Below, piece after piece: positions 1-6,711 of a DNA stretch of 17,056 nucleotides (positions are counted from its first letter, which is position 1; every line of letters starts with the position of its first letter). The stretch comes from BS750m-G62 sp964577175 (GTDB lineage: Bacteria > Planctomycetota > Phycisphaerae > FEN-1346), in assembly GCA_964577175.1 (NCBI GenBank), contig CAZNYC010000090.1, positions 1 through 17,056 of the forward strand, written 5' to 3'. The notes below the pieces were generated by a model. That model searched no databases and was not told the origin of the DNA. It was given only the letters and a program-made list of their open reading frames with translations. The translations under genes and the position numbers were made by a program.

Positions 1-3
1 CCG

Positions 4-3000
4 TCACTCGCCTTCCAGCACCGCCCTCGCATGGCGGGCGTAGTGGCCGCGGAGGTCCTTCGCGTAGGTCCTGAGGATCCGCTCGCCGACGCCCTCGCGG
101 TCGCCCAGGCGGTAGAGCGCCCGGGCGAGGACGAGTTCGCGGAGCGAGTGGTTGCGCGGGGTGGTGGCGGTCCGTCCGCCGGGGAGGGCCTTCTCCTTCG
201 CCTCCGCCACCGTCGTCGTCGCGTAGCCGGTCATCTCCGGCCTGGCGAGGACGTCGGCCAGCACGCGGGCCGCCTCCTGCCGCCGCTCGGGCGCCAGCGC
301 CGGCCCGAGCGCCTCCAGCGCCATCGCCACGGCCCGGTGATGCGAGAACGCCTGCCCGGCATCCAGCAGCCGGGCCTTCGCCAGGATCGGCCCGAGCGCC
401 TCCGGCCGCCGCGTGCGGCCCAGGGCGATGACGTAGGAGTCCAACGCACTGATGCTCCGGCCGAACTGGCCCATCCCGCGGTAGTTCCAGCCCTTGTCCC
501 ATGCCTCGATGCCGCGCACCGTCCGGACGAGCGTGTCGGCCCCCGTCGGGTCGTGCATCATGCCGAGGATGTGCGCGTAGACGCGCTTCGCCTCCTCGTC
601 GCCGGCGGCCGCGTACGCCTTCCGAAGCAGCGGCAGGGCCTGGTCGGGCTGGGCGAGCAGCACCTCGAGCCCAGTGTACCCGTCGGCGACGTTGGCCACG
701 GCCTTCTCCACCCGTCCCTCCGGCAGGGGGAACGAGCCCTCGTGGTCCAGGACCTCCGGCGGCAGGCACTCGGTGCGCACCAGGTGTTCCTGGATGCCGC
801 CCAGGTCCACCTGCCGCACCGTCGAGGCGCTGTGCGCCGCCGCCGCCGCGATGCGTCCCGCGGCGTACCCCTGGTTCTGCACGCACGGCTGCATCCGGAT
901 GACCGGGATGGCGTCGCGGTGGGCGCTGACGCCCAGGCCCGTCACCATGATGTTCTCCAGGCCCTTCGGCAGCAGGGCCCGCAGGGGCACGTGGACGGTC
1001 ATCCCCTTGCGGTCGGGCGGCCGGATGAGGAACATCGGGTGCACCGTGAACCCGTGCGAATCGAAGTTCGACTTGTGCATCGAGACGGTGTCCGGCCAGG
1101 TGCGGCCGAGCATCATGTCCATCGGCGTGATGGTCACGTCGCCGACGATCCGCCGCCGCTCGCGCGTATCGACGAGTTGCCCCAGGTCGTAGGCGTCCTT
1201 GAACTTCTCGCGGGCGTAGACGAACAGGTGCCACAGGTCCACCACGTCGGTGTCGTCGGCGAACATGTAATCGGTGTTCGTGTAATCGGCGCCGAGTTCG
1301 ATGGGCGGGAGGCCCGCCCCCTGGACGCCCACGTGCTCGCCGCCCATGTACCGGATCTCGGCGCCGGCGGCGGCGGCGATGTCGGCGTTGCCGGTCGAGT
1401 CCACCACGATGTCCGCCAGGACGACGCCTCGCCCCTCGGGCGTGGCCACGACCGCCCCGCGGACCGTGCCCTCCTCGACCAGCGCCCCGCATCCGAACGA
1501 CCAGAACCAGAGGTCGGCCCCGGCCTTGCGGCTGGCCCGCCGCCAGTACTCCGGCTTGGCGATGGCCACCGAGGGCGCCCCGACTTCCTTGACGCCCTTG
1601 TCCACCTCGGCCGTGAACCCGCCGCGGTAGCCGTGATAGTACCGGGTGATCATGCCGAGCGTCCCCACGCCGCCCAGGCCGTGCAGGTACTCGACGACGA
1701 GCGTTTTGGCGTCGGCCCGGCCGGCGCCGATGCCGGCGGGCGCCCCGCCGGTGCCCCCGCCGATGACGACCACGTCGTAGGCGCCGAGGACGGGCAGACT
1801 GCGGGCGTCGACCGGCACGGTCTTCTCGTCCTTCGGCGCGAAGCGGAACGGGTGGAACGCCTCGCGGACCTCGCCCTGGGCGGCGGGGGTCTCGGGCGGC
1901 CGGCCCGCCAGGCGGACGCCCTGAAGCGCCCCGACCTCGCCGGCCTCGCGGGCCGCGGCCCGGCCGATGCGGCGTCCGGCGGCCACGAGTCCCGGCGGCC
2001 GGAGCAGGTCCGCCGCCGCCTCGCGCGCGACGCCCGCGCACCCGCCCAGGACGTACAGCCCGTCGACCTTGGCCGGCCGGAACGCCGCCACGTCCACCTC
2101 GGCCCAGTCGGGCGAGGCGCCCTCGATGGCGGCCCGGGCCGTCATCGGGTCCGGCGGCACCTGGAACAGGATCTCGGAGGCGTCCACCTGGTCGGCGTGG
2201 AACGTGCGGTCGCGGGCCGTCTGCTCGGCCGCCTGGAAGGCCGCCCACGAGGCGTCCGGCATGGCGATCTCGAGCGTGTAGTGCACAAGCGCCTTCGGGC
2301 CCTGTTTCGAGGGGAGCACGAGCCCGGTGTGGCGGCCCTCCACGCCCTTGCCCTGGCGCACCGGCCCGCCGATGACGACCCGCTCGAACGTCTGCGGCCC
2401 GGCGGGGTACGGGGCGAAGGCGGCGCCGGCCATCCGGGCCACGGTGGCCCGCGGCGTGGCGTCGATGATGGTCTTGGCCCGCACCGCCTGCCGGCCCGAC
2501 CAGTTCACCATGACGAGGCCCGCCGGCTTGCCGCGCGCATCCGTCAGCACGCCGTCCGGGTAGCAGCCGAAGAGGAACTCCACCCCCGCCTCGAGCAGGG
2601 CCTCGTCGAGCGTGCGTTTGACGTGCATCGGCCGGACGGGCCCGACGGGCTCACCGGCGGGCGCCTCCTTCGCGGGCGCCTCGCCGGCGCGGAGGAGGAT
2701 GATCTCGCCCAGCAGGATCCGCTCGGTGTCCGGCGCGCGCGCGAGGTGCAGCCGCACGTACCGGACCTTGCGGCCGATGGCGACCGTGGGGTCGAGGGCG
2801 TCGACGTCCGAGAGACCCGTCCCGCCGCGGGGCGTGTCGTCGTCGGCCGTGCCGGCTTTCTGCCACGCCTTGCCATCGAGACTCGTCTCGACCGTCATCT
2901 CGCCGAGGCCGAAGTCGCCCGGCCGCGTGAAGACCAGGGCCCGGGCCTCGGCCACCTCGACGGGCTTGCCGAGGTCGCAGGTGATGGTCGGGTCGCCGTC

Positions 3001-3471
3001 GTACTGGACGCTGTCCGACTGGGGCGGGCCGAGGCGGCCGTCGCACAGCCGCCCGGACTTCGTATCGGGATGCTTCGACGCCGACTTCGGCTCGGCCGTG
3101 TACGTGAACGCGAGGGCCCGCGGGTCGAGGCTGCCGCCCGTCTCGGCGCCTTCGTCGGCGAAGAGGCGCGCCACCAGCGGGTCGGAGGTATCGGCCCCCG
3201 CGGGGAGCCAGAGGCGCTTCGTCGCGCACACGTCCTCGCCCAGGTACGGGCGCGGGGCGGCCAGGAAGACGGTGGCCCCGGCCTTGGCGGCCTCGATCGC
3301 CGCCGCGCAGGCGCCGGTCGACCCGCCGATGACGAGGACGTCGACGTCGGCGGCCAGTGGAATCTCCCTGGCGGCCTCGGCCACCGCCGGCGGCGCCTCG
3401 GCGGCACCGGCTCCGGCCGTCGTCATCACCAGTCCCACGCTTGCGAGAAGGAGAAGTGCGCGTCGCATCAT
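4..3471 (-). CDS. Exported tandem FAD-dependent oxidoreductase with discoidin-like insert and helical C-terminal repeats
   Basis: Numbering here follows the longer reading from a GTG at 3495. The preferred start is the ATG at residue 9 (3471), because AAGGA lies 7 nt before it and a signal peptide follows (MMRRALLLLASVGLVMTTAGAGA), predicting a 1155-residue exported protein. A first FAD/NAD Rossmann motif is at about 51-75 (VDVLVIGGSTGACAAAIEAA). It is interrupted at about 150-270 by a beta-rich discoidin (F5/8C)-like segment (ITCDLGKPVEVAEARALVF, then VRYVRLHLARAPDTERILLGEI). A second Rossmann motif is at about 573-600 (YDVVVIGGGTGGAPAGIGAG), with an FAD-family closing block at 865-886 (PVIRMQPCVQNQGYAAGRIA). 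Residues about 940-1163 look like HEAT/ARM helical pairs. The FAD_oxidored (PF12831) assignment is by motif. The substrate is unknown; carbohydrate-related oxidation is only a guess. hicA lies 87 bp upstream. Confidence 0.88.
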   Translation of the reverse strand: MMRRALLLLASVGLVMTTAGAGAAEAPPAVAEAAREIPLAADVDVLVIGGSTGACAAAIEAAKAGATVFLAAPRPYLGEDVCATKRLWLPAGADTSDPLVARLFADEGAETGGSLDPRALAFTYTAEPKSASKHPDTKSGRLCDGRLGPPQSDSVQYDGDPTITCDLGKPVEVAEARALVFTRPGDFGLGEMTVETSLDGKAWQKAGTADDDTPRGGTGLSDVDALDPTVAIGRKVRYVRLHLARAPDTERILLGEIILLRAGEAPAKEAPAGEPVGPVRPMHVKRTLDEALLEAGVEFLFGCYPDGVLTDARGKPAGLVMVNWSGRQAVRAKTIIDATPRATVARMAGAAFAPYPAGPQTFERVVIGGPVRQGKGVEGRHTGLVLPSKQGPKALVHYTLEIAMPDASWAAFQAAEQTARDRTFHADQVDASEILFQVPPDPMTARAAIEGASPDWAEVDVAAFRPAKVDGLYVLGGCAGVAREAAADLLRPPGLVAAGRRIGRAAAREAGEVGALQGVRLAGRPPETPAAQGEVREAFHPFRFAPKDEKTVPVDARSLPVLGAYDVVVIGGGTGGAPAGIGAGRADAKTLVVEYLHGLGGVGTLGMITRYYHGYRGGFTAEVDKGVKEVGAPSVAIAKPEYWRRASRKAGADLWFWSFGCGALVEEGTVRGAVVATPEGRGVVLADIVVDSTGNADIAAAAGAEIRYMGGEHVGVQGAGLPPIELGADYTNTDYMFADDTDVVDLWHLFVYAREKFKDAYDLGQLVDTRERRRIVGDVTITPMDMMLGRTWPDTVSMHKSNFDSHGFTVHPMFLIRPPDRKGMTVHVPLRALLPKGLENIMVTGLGVSAHRDAIPVIRMQPCVQNQGYAAGRIAAAAAHSASTVRQVDLGGIQEHLVRTECLPPEVLDHEGSFPLPEGRVEKAVANVADGYTGLEVLLAQPDQALPLLRKAYAAAGDEEAKRVYAHILGMMHDPTGADTLVRTVRGIEAWDKGWNYRGMGQFGRSISALDSYVIALGRTRRPEALGPILAKARLLDAGQAFSHHRAVAMALEALGPALAPERRQEAARVLADVLARPEMTGYATTTVAEAKEKALPGGRTATTPRNHSLRELVLARALYRLGDREGVGERILRTYAKDLRGHYARHARAVLEGE

Positions 3472-3507
3472 GGCATCGTCCTTAAGAAGGTTCACGGGCC
3501 GTCCACG

Positions 3508-3513
3508 ACTATA
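3508..3513 (-). promoter_or_regulatory. Possible -10 box for the FAD oxidoreductase gene
   Basis: The minus strand reads TATAGT here, about 37 bp before the preferred ATG at 3471. The hexamer 17 bp further upstream (TTTCCT) is a poor -35 match. An independent promoter after hicA is plausible but weakly supported. Confidence 0.35.
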
Positions 3514-3558
3514 ACCCGTCGGAAGGGAGAAGGAAACGGTTCGATGGGGTGGCGGGGC

Positions 3559-3783
3559 CTAAAACGGCGCGGCGAACTCCTCGACCGTCAGGCCGGCCTC
3601 GCGGATAATGGCCCGGAGCGTGCCCTTGGCGAGTTCCTTATGGTTCGGCACCGTAAGCCGGCGACACGGTGGCTCGCGCCGGCGGAGGATCAGGTGGCTG
3701 CCGGTCTGATGATCCAGGTCGTAGCCGGCTTTGCCCAAGGCCTTGGCGGCATCGCGGCCGGAGACGACCGGCAGTTTCGTCAC
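3559..3783 (-). CDS. hicA: HicA-family mRNA interferase toxin
   Basis: A 74-residue protein starting at GTG (VTKLPVVSGRDAAKALGKAG). It matches the HicA toxin family: a small double-stranded-RNA-binding-like fold with the conserved GSH motif (residues 28-30, TGSHLILRR) whose histidine is needed for RNA cleavage, followed by LTVPNHKELAKGTLRAIIREAGL, the usual C-terminal half. HicA toxins cleave mRNA when freed from HicB. The start GTG overlaps the hicB stop as GTGA (3780-3783), a 4-bp overlap implying translational coupling. A longer reading of the same frame up to 4299 runs through hicB and the upstream repeats and is an artefact. The order is antitoxin first, the reverse of E. coli hicAB. Confidence 0.9.
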   Translation of the reverse strand: MTKLPVVSGRDAAKALGKAGYDLDHQTGSHLILRRREPPCRRLTVPNHKELAKGTLRAIIREAGLTVEEFAAPF

Positions 3784-3992
3784 AGTTCCACCTCGACCAC
3801 GTCCTCGGTGATGGTCGGCGGCACGGGTTCGCCGTGTTTGCGGAGACTCTCGGCATAACCCGCGGCGGCGTCGCGGATGTTCGCAAGGGCCTCGGCGCGG
3901 GTGCGCCCCTGCGACACGCATCCCGGGAGCGTGGGACACGTGGCGACGAAGATGCCGTCCTCGTCCTGCTCGATGACCACGCGCAGTTTCAT
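3780..3992 (-). CDS. hicB: HicB-family antitoxin, short form
   Basis: A 70-residue protein from ATG at 3992, preceded by GGAGG with about 7 nt spacing. It has the full HicB_like core: MKLRVVIEQDEDGIFVATCP, LPGCVSQGRT, EALANIRDAAAGYAESL, EPVPP. HicB neutralises HicA by direct binding. Many HicB proteins add a C-terminal ribbon-helix-helix or helix-turn-helix DNA-binding domain; here the protein ends directly after the core, so autorepression by HicB itself is not expected. The hicA start overlaps its stop codon. A well-formed promoter lies just upstream at 4016-4044, giving a short leader of about 17 nt. Confidence 0.92.
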   Translation of the reverse strand: MKLRVVIEQDEDGIFVATCPTLPGCVSQGRTRAEALANIRDAAAGYAESLRKHGEPVPPTITEDVVEVEL

Positions 3993-4015
3993 CGTTCGCC
4001 TCCGATACCATCAGA

Positions 4016-4044
4016 AGCATAGCAGCGCAAAGAGTCGTTGGCAA
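4016..4044 (-). promoter_or_regulatory. Sigma-70-type promoter of hicBA
   Basis: On the minus strand TTGCCA (4039-4044) is followed after exactly 17 bp by TATGCT (4016-4021). The expected start of transcription is near 4009, leaving about 17 nt that contain the hicB ribosome binding site. Seen in sequence; promoter function is inferred. Confidence 0.7.
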
Positions 4045-4072
4045 GGCACTCGCGGCTTCTCGCGGCGGATGG

Positions 4073-4099
4073 CATGCTTTCGCCCCTGACGAAAGCATG
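4073..4099. repeat. Perfect hairpin with CATGCTTTCG arms
   Basis: Arms CATGCTTTCG (4073-4082) and CGAAAGCATG (4090-4099) pair perfectly over 10 bp around a 7-nt loop. It lies 29 bp upstream of the hicBA -35 box and downstream of the HEAT-gene stop. There is no following T-tract, so a classical terminator is not indicated. Confidence 0.8.
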
Positions 4100-4125
4100 G
4101 GCTCCCCTCGCTGCCAGGACTCCCG

Positions 4126-4154
4126 CACTGGCGGACAAGCCGCCAGTGGCACCC
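4126..4154 (-). repeat. ACAAG-loop hairpin element, copy 1
   Basis: Arms CACTGGCGG and CCGCCAGTG (9 bp, perfect) flank the loop ACAAG, followed by GCACCC. This is the reverse orientation of the copies at 9283 and 11232, which read GGGTGCCAC...CTTGT. Confidence 0.85.
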
Positions 4155-4164
4155 GGCGCAGAAC

Positions 4165-4192
4165 GCGCGGCGGGTGCGGAGACCCGCCGCGC
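4165..4192. repeat. GCGCGG-arm hairpin element
   Basis: Arms GCGCGGCGGGT (4165-4175) and ACCCGCCGCGC (4182-4192) pair perfectly around the loop GCGGAG. The hairpin inside pabB at 13963-13990 has the same design with GCGCGGTGGGT arms and an ACGGAG loop. Confidence 0.85.
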
Positions 4193-4326
4193 GGAAGGGA
4201 CAGTCTTTCGCGCGGTGCCCAGGACTGGGCACCGCCCAAGGCGCGGAGACCCGCCGCGCGGAAGGGACAGTCTTTCGCGCGGTGCCCAGGACTGGGCACC
4301 GCGCAAGGTGCGGAGACCCGCCGCGC
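4174..4326. repeat. 67-bp tandem repeat, two full units plus a partial third
   Basis: Units begin at 4174, 4241 and 4308 (period 67 bp) and are nearly identical; the third stops after about 19 bp. Each full unit carries a hairpin with arms built on GGTGCCCAG / CTGGGCACC around GA (4214-4233; extended to 13 perfect base pairs in the second unit, 4277-4304). The same hairpin recurs inverted at 15715-15742. Confidence 0.9.
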
Positions 4327-4345
4327 ACGAGGTAGCGGGGTACGG

Positions 4346-5206
4346 CTACCCGACGGCCTTCCGGCCGCGGTCGCAGGCCTCGCGGATGTAGGCGTCTTCC
4401 GGGGCGCCGCACGCCGTCTTCAGCCGCTCGTAGACGTCCTTGGCGGCGGCCTTGTTGCCCTCGGCGGCGAGGGTTTCGGCCAGCACCAGGCACGCCTTGA
4501 CGCCCTTGACGCGTTCCCACTGGCGGGCCTTGGCGCCCGCGAGGCAGGCGTCGGCGGAGGCGGCGTCGCCGAGCGTCGCCAGCACCCACCGGGCGGTGAT
4601 GCGAAGGGTCTCGTCGTCGCTCTCCACGGCCTTCCGGACCTCGGGGATGGCGGCCTTGTCGCCGAGTTGCCCGGCCGCCTGCACCAGGTGGAGGCGCATC
4701 GGCCCCTTGGCCTTCGCGAGGGCCTTGCGAATCGGCTCGGCGGCCCCGTCGCCGATGGCCACCAGCGTCCGGACGGCGTCCGGCCCGACGGTCTCGTCGT
4801 CGAGGAACCTGGCCAGCGCCGGCACGGCCCGTTTATCGCCCACCGTTTCGAGTTCCCACACGAGGAACTCCTTGATGGGCGCCGGCCGGTCCTGCCCCAG
4901 GGCGGTCGTGTACGCATCGATGACGGCGGCCCGCCCTTTCTCCTTGCCCTTGCGGCAGGTGACCACCGAGAGGCCGTGCAGGGTGTAGCGGACCTTGTAG
5001 TCGTCGCCGTTGTCGACGGGCTTGATCATGTCGATAAGGGCCAGGACGGCCCGCTTGCCGCCCGCCAGGACGGGGTCGAAGATGTCGCGGACGGCGTCGG
5101 GCCAGGGCGGTCCGGTCAGTTTGCCCTCGGCCCGTCCCTTCTTGCCGCCCTCGTCCAGGTCGGGCACGCGGTCGACGATCTCGGCGAGTTTGTCGTTCTT
5201 CGCCAT
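4346..5206 (-). CDS. HEAT-repeat protein, partner of the upstream oxidoreductase
   Basis: A 286-residue protein starting MAKNDKLAEIVDRV at ATG 5206, with GGAG 8 nt upstream. It begins 20 bp after the stop of the Gfo/Idh/MocA gene, so the two are probably one operon. From about residue 35 the protein is a run of alternating helices with HEAT-type phrases (VGDKRAVPALARFLDD, AIGDGAAEPIRKALAKA, LGDKAAIPEVRKAVESDD, LRITARWVLATLGDAA). No signal peptide is visible, unlike its neighbour. HEAT solenoids are scaffolds for protein contact and no catalytic motif is seen. The frame continues upstream into the oxidoreductase gene as a shadow, so the SD-supported ATG is chosen. The function is unknown. Confidence 0.88.
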   Translation of the reverse strand: MAKNDKLAEIVDRVPDLDEGGKKGRAEGKLTGPPWPDAVRDIFDPVLAGGKRAVLALIDMIKPVDNGDDYKVRYTLHGLSVVTCRKGKEKGRAAVIDAYTTALGQDRPAPIKEFLVWELETVGDKRAVPALARFLDDETVGPDAVRTLVAIGDGAAEPIRKALAKAKGPMRLHLVQAAGQLGDKAAIPEVRKAVESDDETLRITARWVLATLGDAASADACLAGAKARQWERVKGVKACLVLAETLAAEGNKAAAKDVYERLKTACGAPEDAYIREACDRGRKAVG

Positions 5207-5226
5207 GAGGATATCTCCGTTTCGGG

Positions 5227-6486
5227 TTACAGGTGCCAGGGGGCCCGCATGGGCTGGTTGACGAGGCGGTCGGCCTCCTCGTCGCCGACGACCACTTCCT
5301 TGACGGGGTCGAAGTGGATGGTCCGGCCGGTGCGGATGGCGACGTTCGCCAGGTGCATGATGCAGGCCGTCCGATGGGCCGCCTCGGCGTGGCCGCCCGC
5401 CTTCTGGCGGGTCTTGACGGCCTCGCCGAAGCCGACGCACGGTTTCGGGTCGGGCATGGCCTCGAGTTTCTTCTTGTCGTCCTCGGAGAGGTCGTCGGCG
5501 GTGGGCTTGACGCTCTTCAGGCCGGTCGGCTCGCCCCATTCGCCGCTCTCGCAGACGATCTCGAAGCCGTCGGCGTAGGTCAGTTTGAACCAGCCCCACA
5601 TGCCGGACACCTCCGACGGCGCCGGCGGGGCGTGGGCCTCGATCTTCACCGGGGCGGTGTCGTCCTTGCCGAACAGCCACGTGATCGGGTCGAACTTGTG
5701 GTGGCCCATGTCGCCCAGGCCGCCGCCCTCGTAATCCCAGTACCAGCGGTGCGTGCCGCCGTGGCGGGGCGGATGGTACGGCTTCAGCGGCGACGGGCCG
5801 CAGTACAGGTCCCAGGCCAGGGCTTCGGGCGGGTCGCGGGGCTCGACGTCGAGGCGGCCGCTCCACTGCTTCACCTTCAGGCCGCCGCGATGGAGGTACC
5901 GGCCCTTGCACGGTTTCAGGAGGCCGCTCTTCATGAGTTTGCGCCTCTGGCGGTTGTTCTCGCTGTTGCTCATGCCGAACCGGCCGTACGTGCCCACCTG
6001 GTACACGCGGCCGTAGCGCGCCTCGGCCTCGGCGAGGGCCCGGCCCTCGGCGACGAACAGGGTGGCGGGTTTCTCGCAGACCACGTCCTTGCCGGCCTCC
6101 ATGCACGCGATGGAGATCAGGGCGTGCCAGTGCGGCGGCGTGCCGATGGCCACCACCTCGATGTCCTTCCGCTCGACGACCCGGCGATAGTCCTGGTACA
6201 CCTCGCAGCCGGAGCCGGCCCGTTTCTGGAACCCGCGTGCCCGTCCCAGGTGGACGTCGCAGGCGGCCAGGCAGTACGTCTGGAGGCCGTGCTTGCGCTG
6301 GAGGTCCGCGTGGGTGCCGGGACCCCGCCCGCCGCAGCCGATCAGGGCCGAGCCGAACGTTTCGCTGGGCGGGGTCTGGCCCTCGCCGCCCAGCACGTGC
6401 CGGGGGACGATCGCCAGGCCGCCCGCGGCCGCCGCCGACGACGCCAGGAACCCGCGCCGAGTCACCTTCCGTTTACCGATAGGCAT
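5227..6486 (-). CDS. Tat-exported Gfo/Idh/MocA-family oxidoreductase
   Basis: A 419-residue protein from ATG 6486, with AGGAG about 7 nt upstream. A twin-arginine signal is present at residues 9-30 (TRRGFLASSAAAAGGLAIVP), so it should be folded in the cytoplasm and exported. The NAD(P)-binding Rossmann motif is at 47-55 (ALIGCGGRG), the family EKP lysine motif at 138-140 (VCEKPAT), and the DxGxHxxD block at 259-266 (DMGHHKFD). The C terminus FDP...LVNQPMRAPWHL resembles the ending of planctomycete members. The family reduces or oxidises sugars and cyclitols; the substrate cannot be read from sequence. A HEAT-repeat gene follows 20 bp downstream. Confidence 0.93.
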   Translation of the reverse strand: MPIGKRKVTRRGFLASSAAAAGGLAIVPRHVLGGEGQTPPSETFGSALIGCGGRGPGTHADLQRKHGLQTYCLAACDVHLGRARGFQKRAGSGCEVYQDYRRVVERKDIEVVAIGTPPHWHALISIACMEAGKDVVCEKPATLFVAEGRALAEAEARYGRVYQVGTYGRFGMSNSENNRQRRKLMKSGLLKPCKGRYLHRGGLKVKQWSGRLDVEPRDPPEALAWDLYCGPSPLKPYHPPRHGGTHRWYWDYEGGGLGDMGHHKFDPITWLFGKDDTAPVKIEAHAPPAPSEVSGMWGWFKLTYADGFEIVCESGEWGEPTGLKSVKPTADDLSEDDKKKLEAMPDPKPCVGFGEAVKTRQKAGGHAEAAHRTACIMHLANVAIRTGRTIHFDPVKEVVVGDEEADRLVNQPMRAPWHL

Positions 6487-6599
6487 GCCGTGTCTCCTGC
6501 TTGAAGGACGTGCGTACGAGTACGAACCCGCGAGGGCGGGGAAGTTTCGGGACGAATCGGCCGGGGTCCTTTGTCATTGGTCATGTGTCCGCCGTGCTT

Positions 6600-6626
6600 C
6601 GCGCTCCCCTTCGGGTCGCGGCTAAA
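6600..6626. repeat. CCCGAAGGG dispersed repeat, copy 1
   Basis: A 27-bp block matching 13272-13298 at 26 of 27 positions, in the same orientation. Read on the minus strand it begins TTTAGCCGCGACCCGAAGGG. Its core CCC-GAA-GGG can form a tight stem-loop. It lies between rodA and the oxidoreductase gene. Confidence 0.85.
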
Positions 6627-6683
6627 CGGGAGGGCGTCGTTGTTTGGCTTTGTCGTTGCCTGTTGCCCGTTGCCTTGCGTTTC

Positions 6684-6708
6684 ATTCCGCATTCCGCATT
6701 CCGCATTC
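6684..6708. repeat. 7-bp tandem repeat (ATTCCGC), about 3.5 units
   Basis: ATTCCGC occurs at 6684, 6691 and 6698, followed by ATTC, ending 3 bp before the rodA stop codon. The surrounding intergenic DNA (6487-6711) is noticeably less GC-rich than the genes and also contains GGCAAC-type near-repeats on the minus strand. Confidence 0.9.
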
Positions 6709-6711
6709 AAA

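Larger units (their letters stand above)
4045..4345. other. Gene-free repeat island between hicBA and the HEAT-repeat gene
   Basis: About 300 bp without a credible gene, made almost entirely of hairpin elements in series: the CATGCTTTCG palindrome, one ACAAG-loop element, one GCGCGGCGGGT hairpin and a 67-bp tandem repeat. All three minus-strand frames stay open through 4011-4299, which is a by-product of repeat composition. Confidence 0.85.

Noticed and set aside
31..3858. 1275-codon open frame on the plus strand opposite the FAD oxidoreductase
   Set aside because: High-GC antisense shadow: Arg/Pro/His/Gly-rich, no domain motifs, while the minus strand has clear FAD motifs and a signal peptide.
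4174..4326. CRISPR array
   Set aside because: Repeat units are directly adjacent with no unique spacers, and no cas genes are present.
4097..5578. 493-codon plus-strand frame over the repeat island and HEAT gene
   Set aside because: Antisense shadow of the HEAT gene plus stop-poor repeat DNA; no recognisable protein.
4346..6106. Long minus-strand frame joining the HEAT protein to sequence inside the oxidoreductase gene
   Set aside because: The upstream half is an out-of-frame shadow of the Gfo/Idh/MocA gene; the ATG at 5206 has a proper ribosome binding site.
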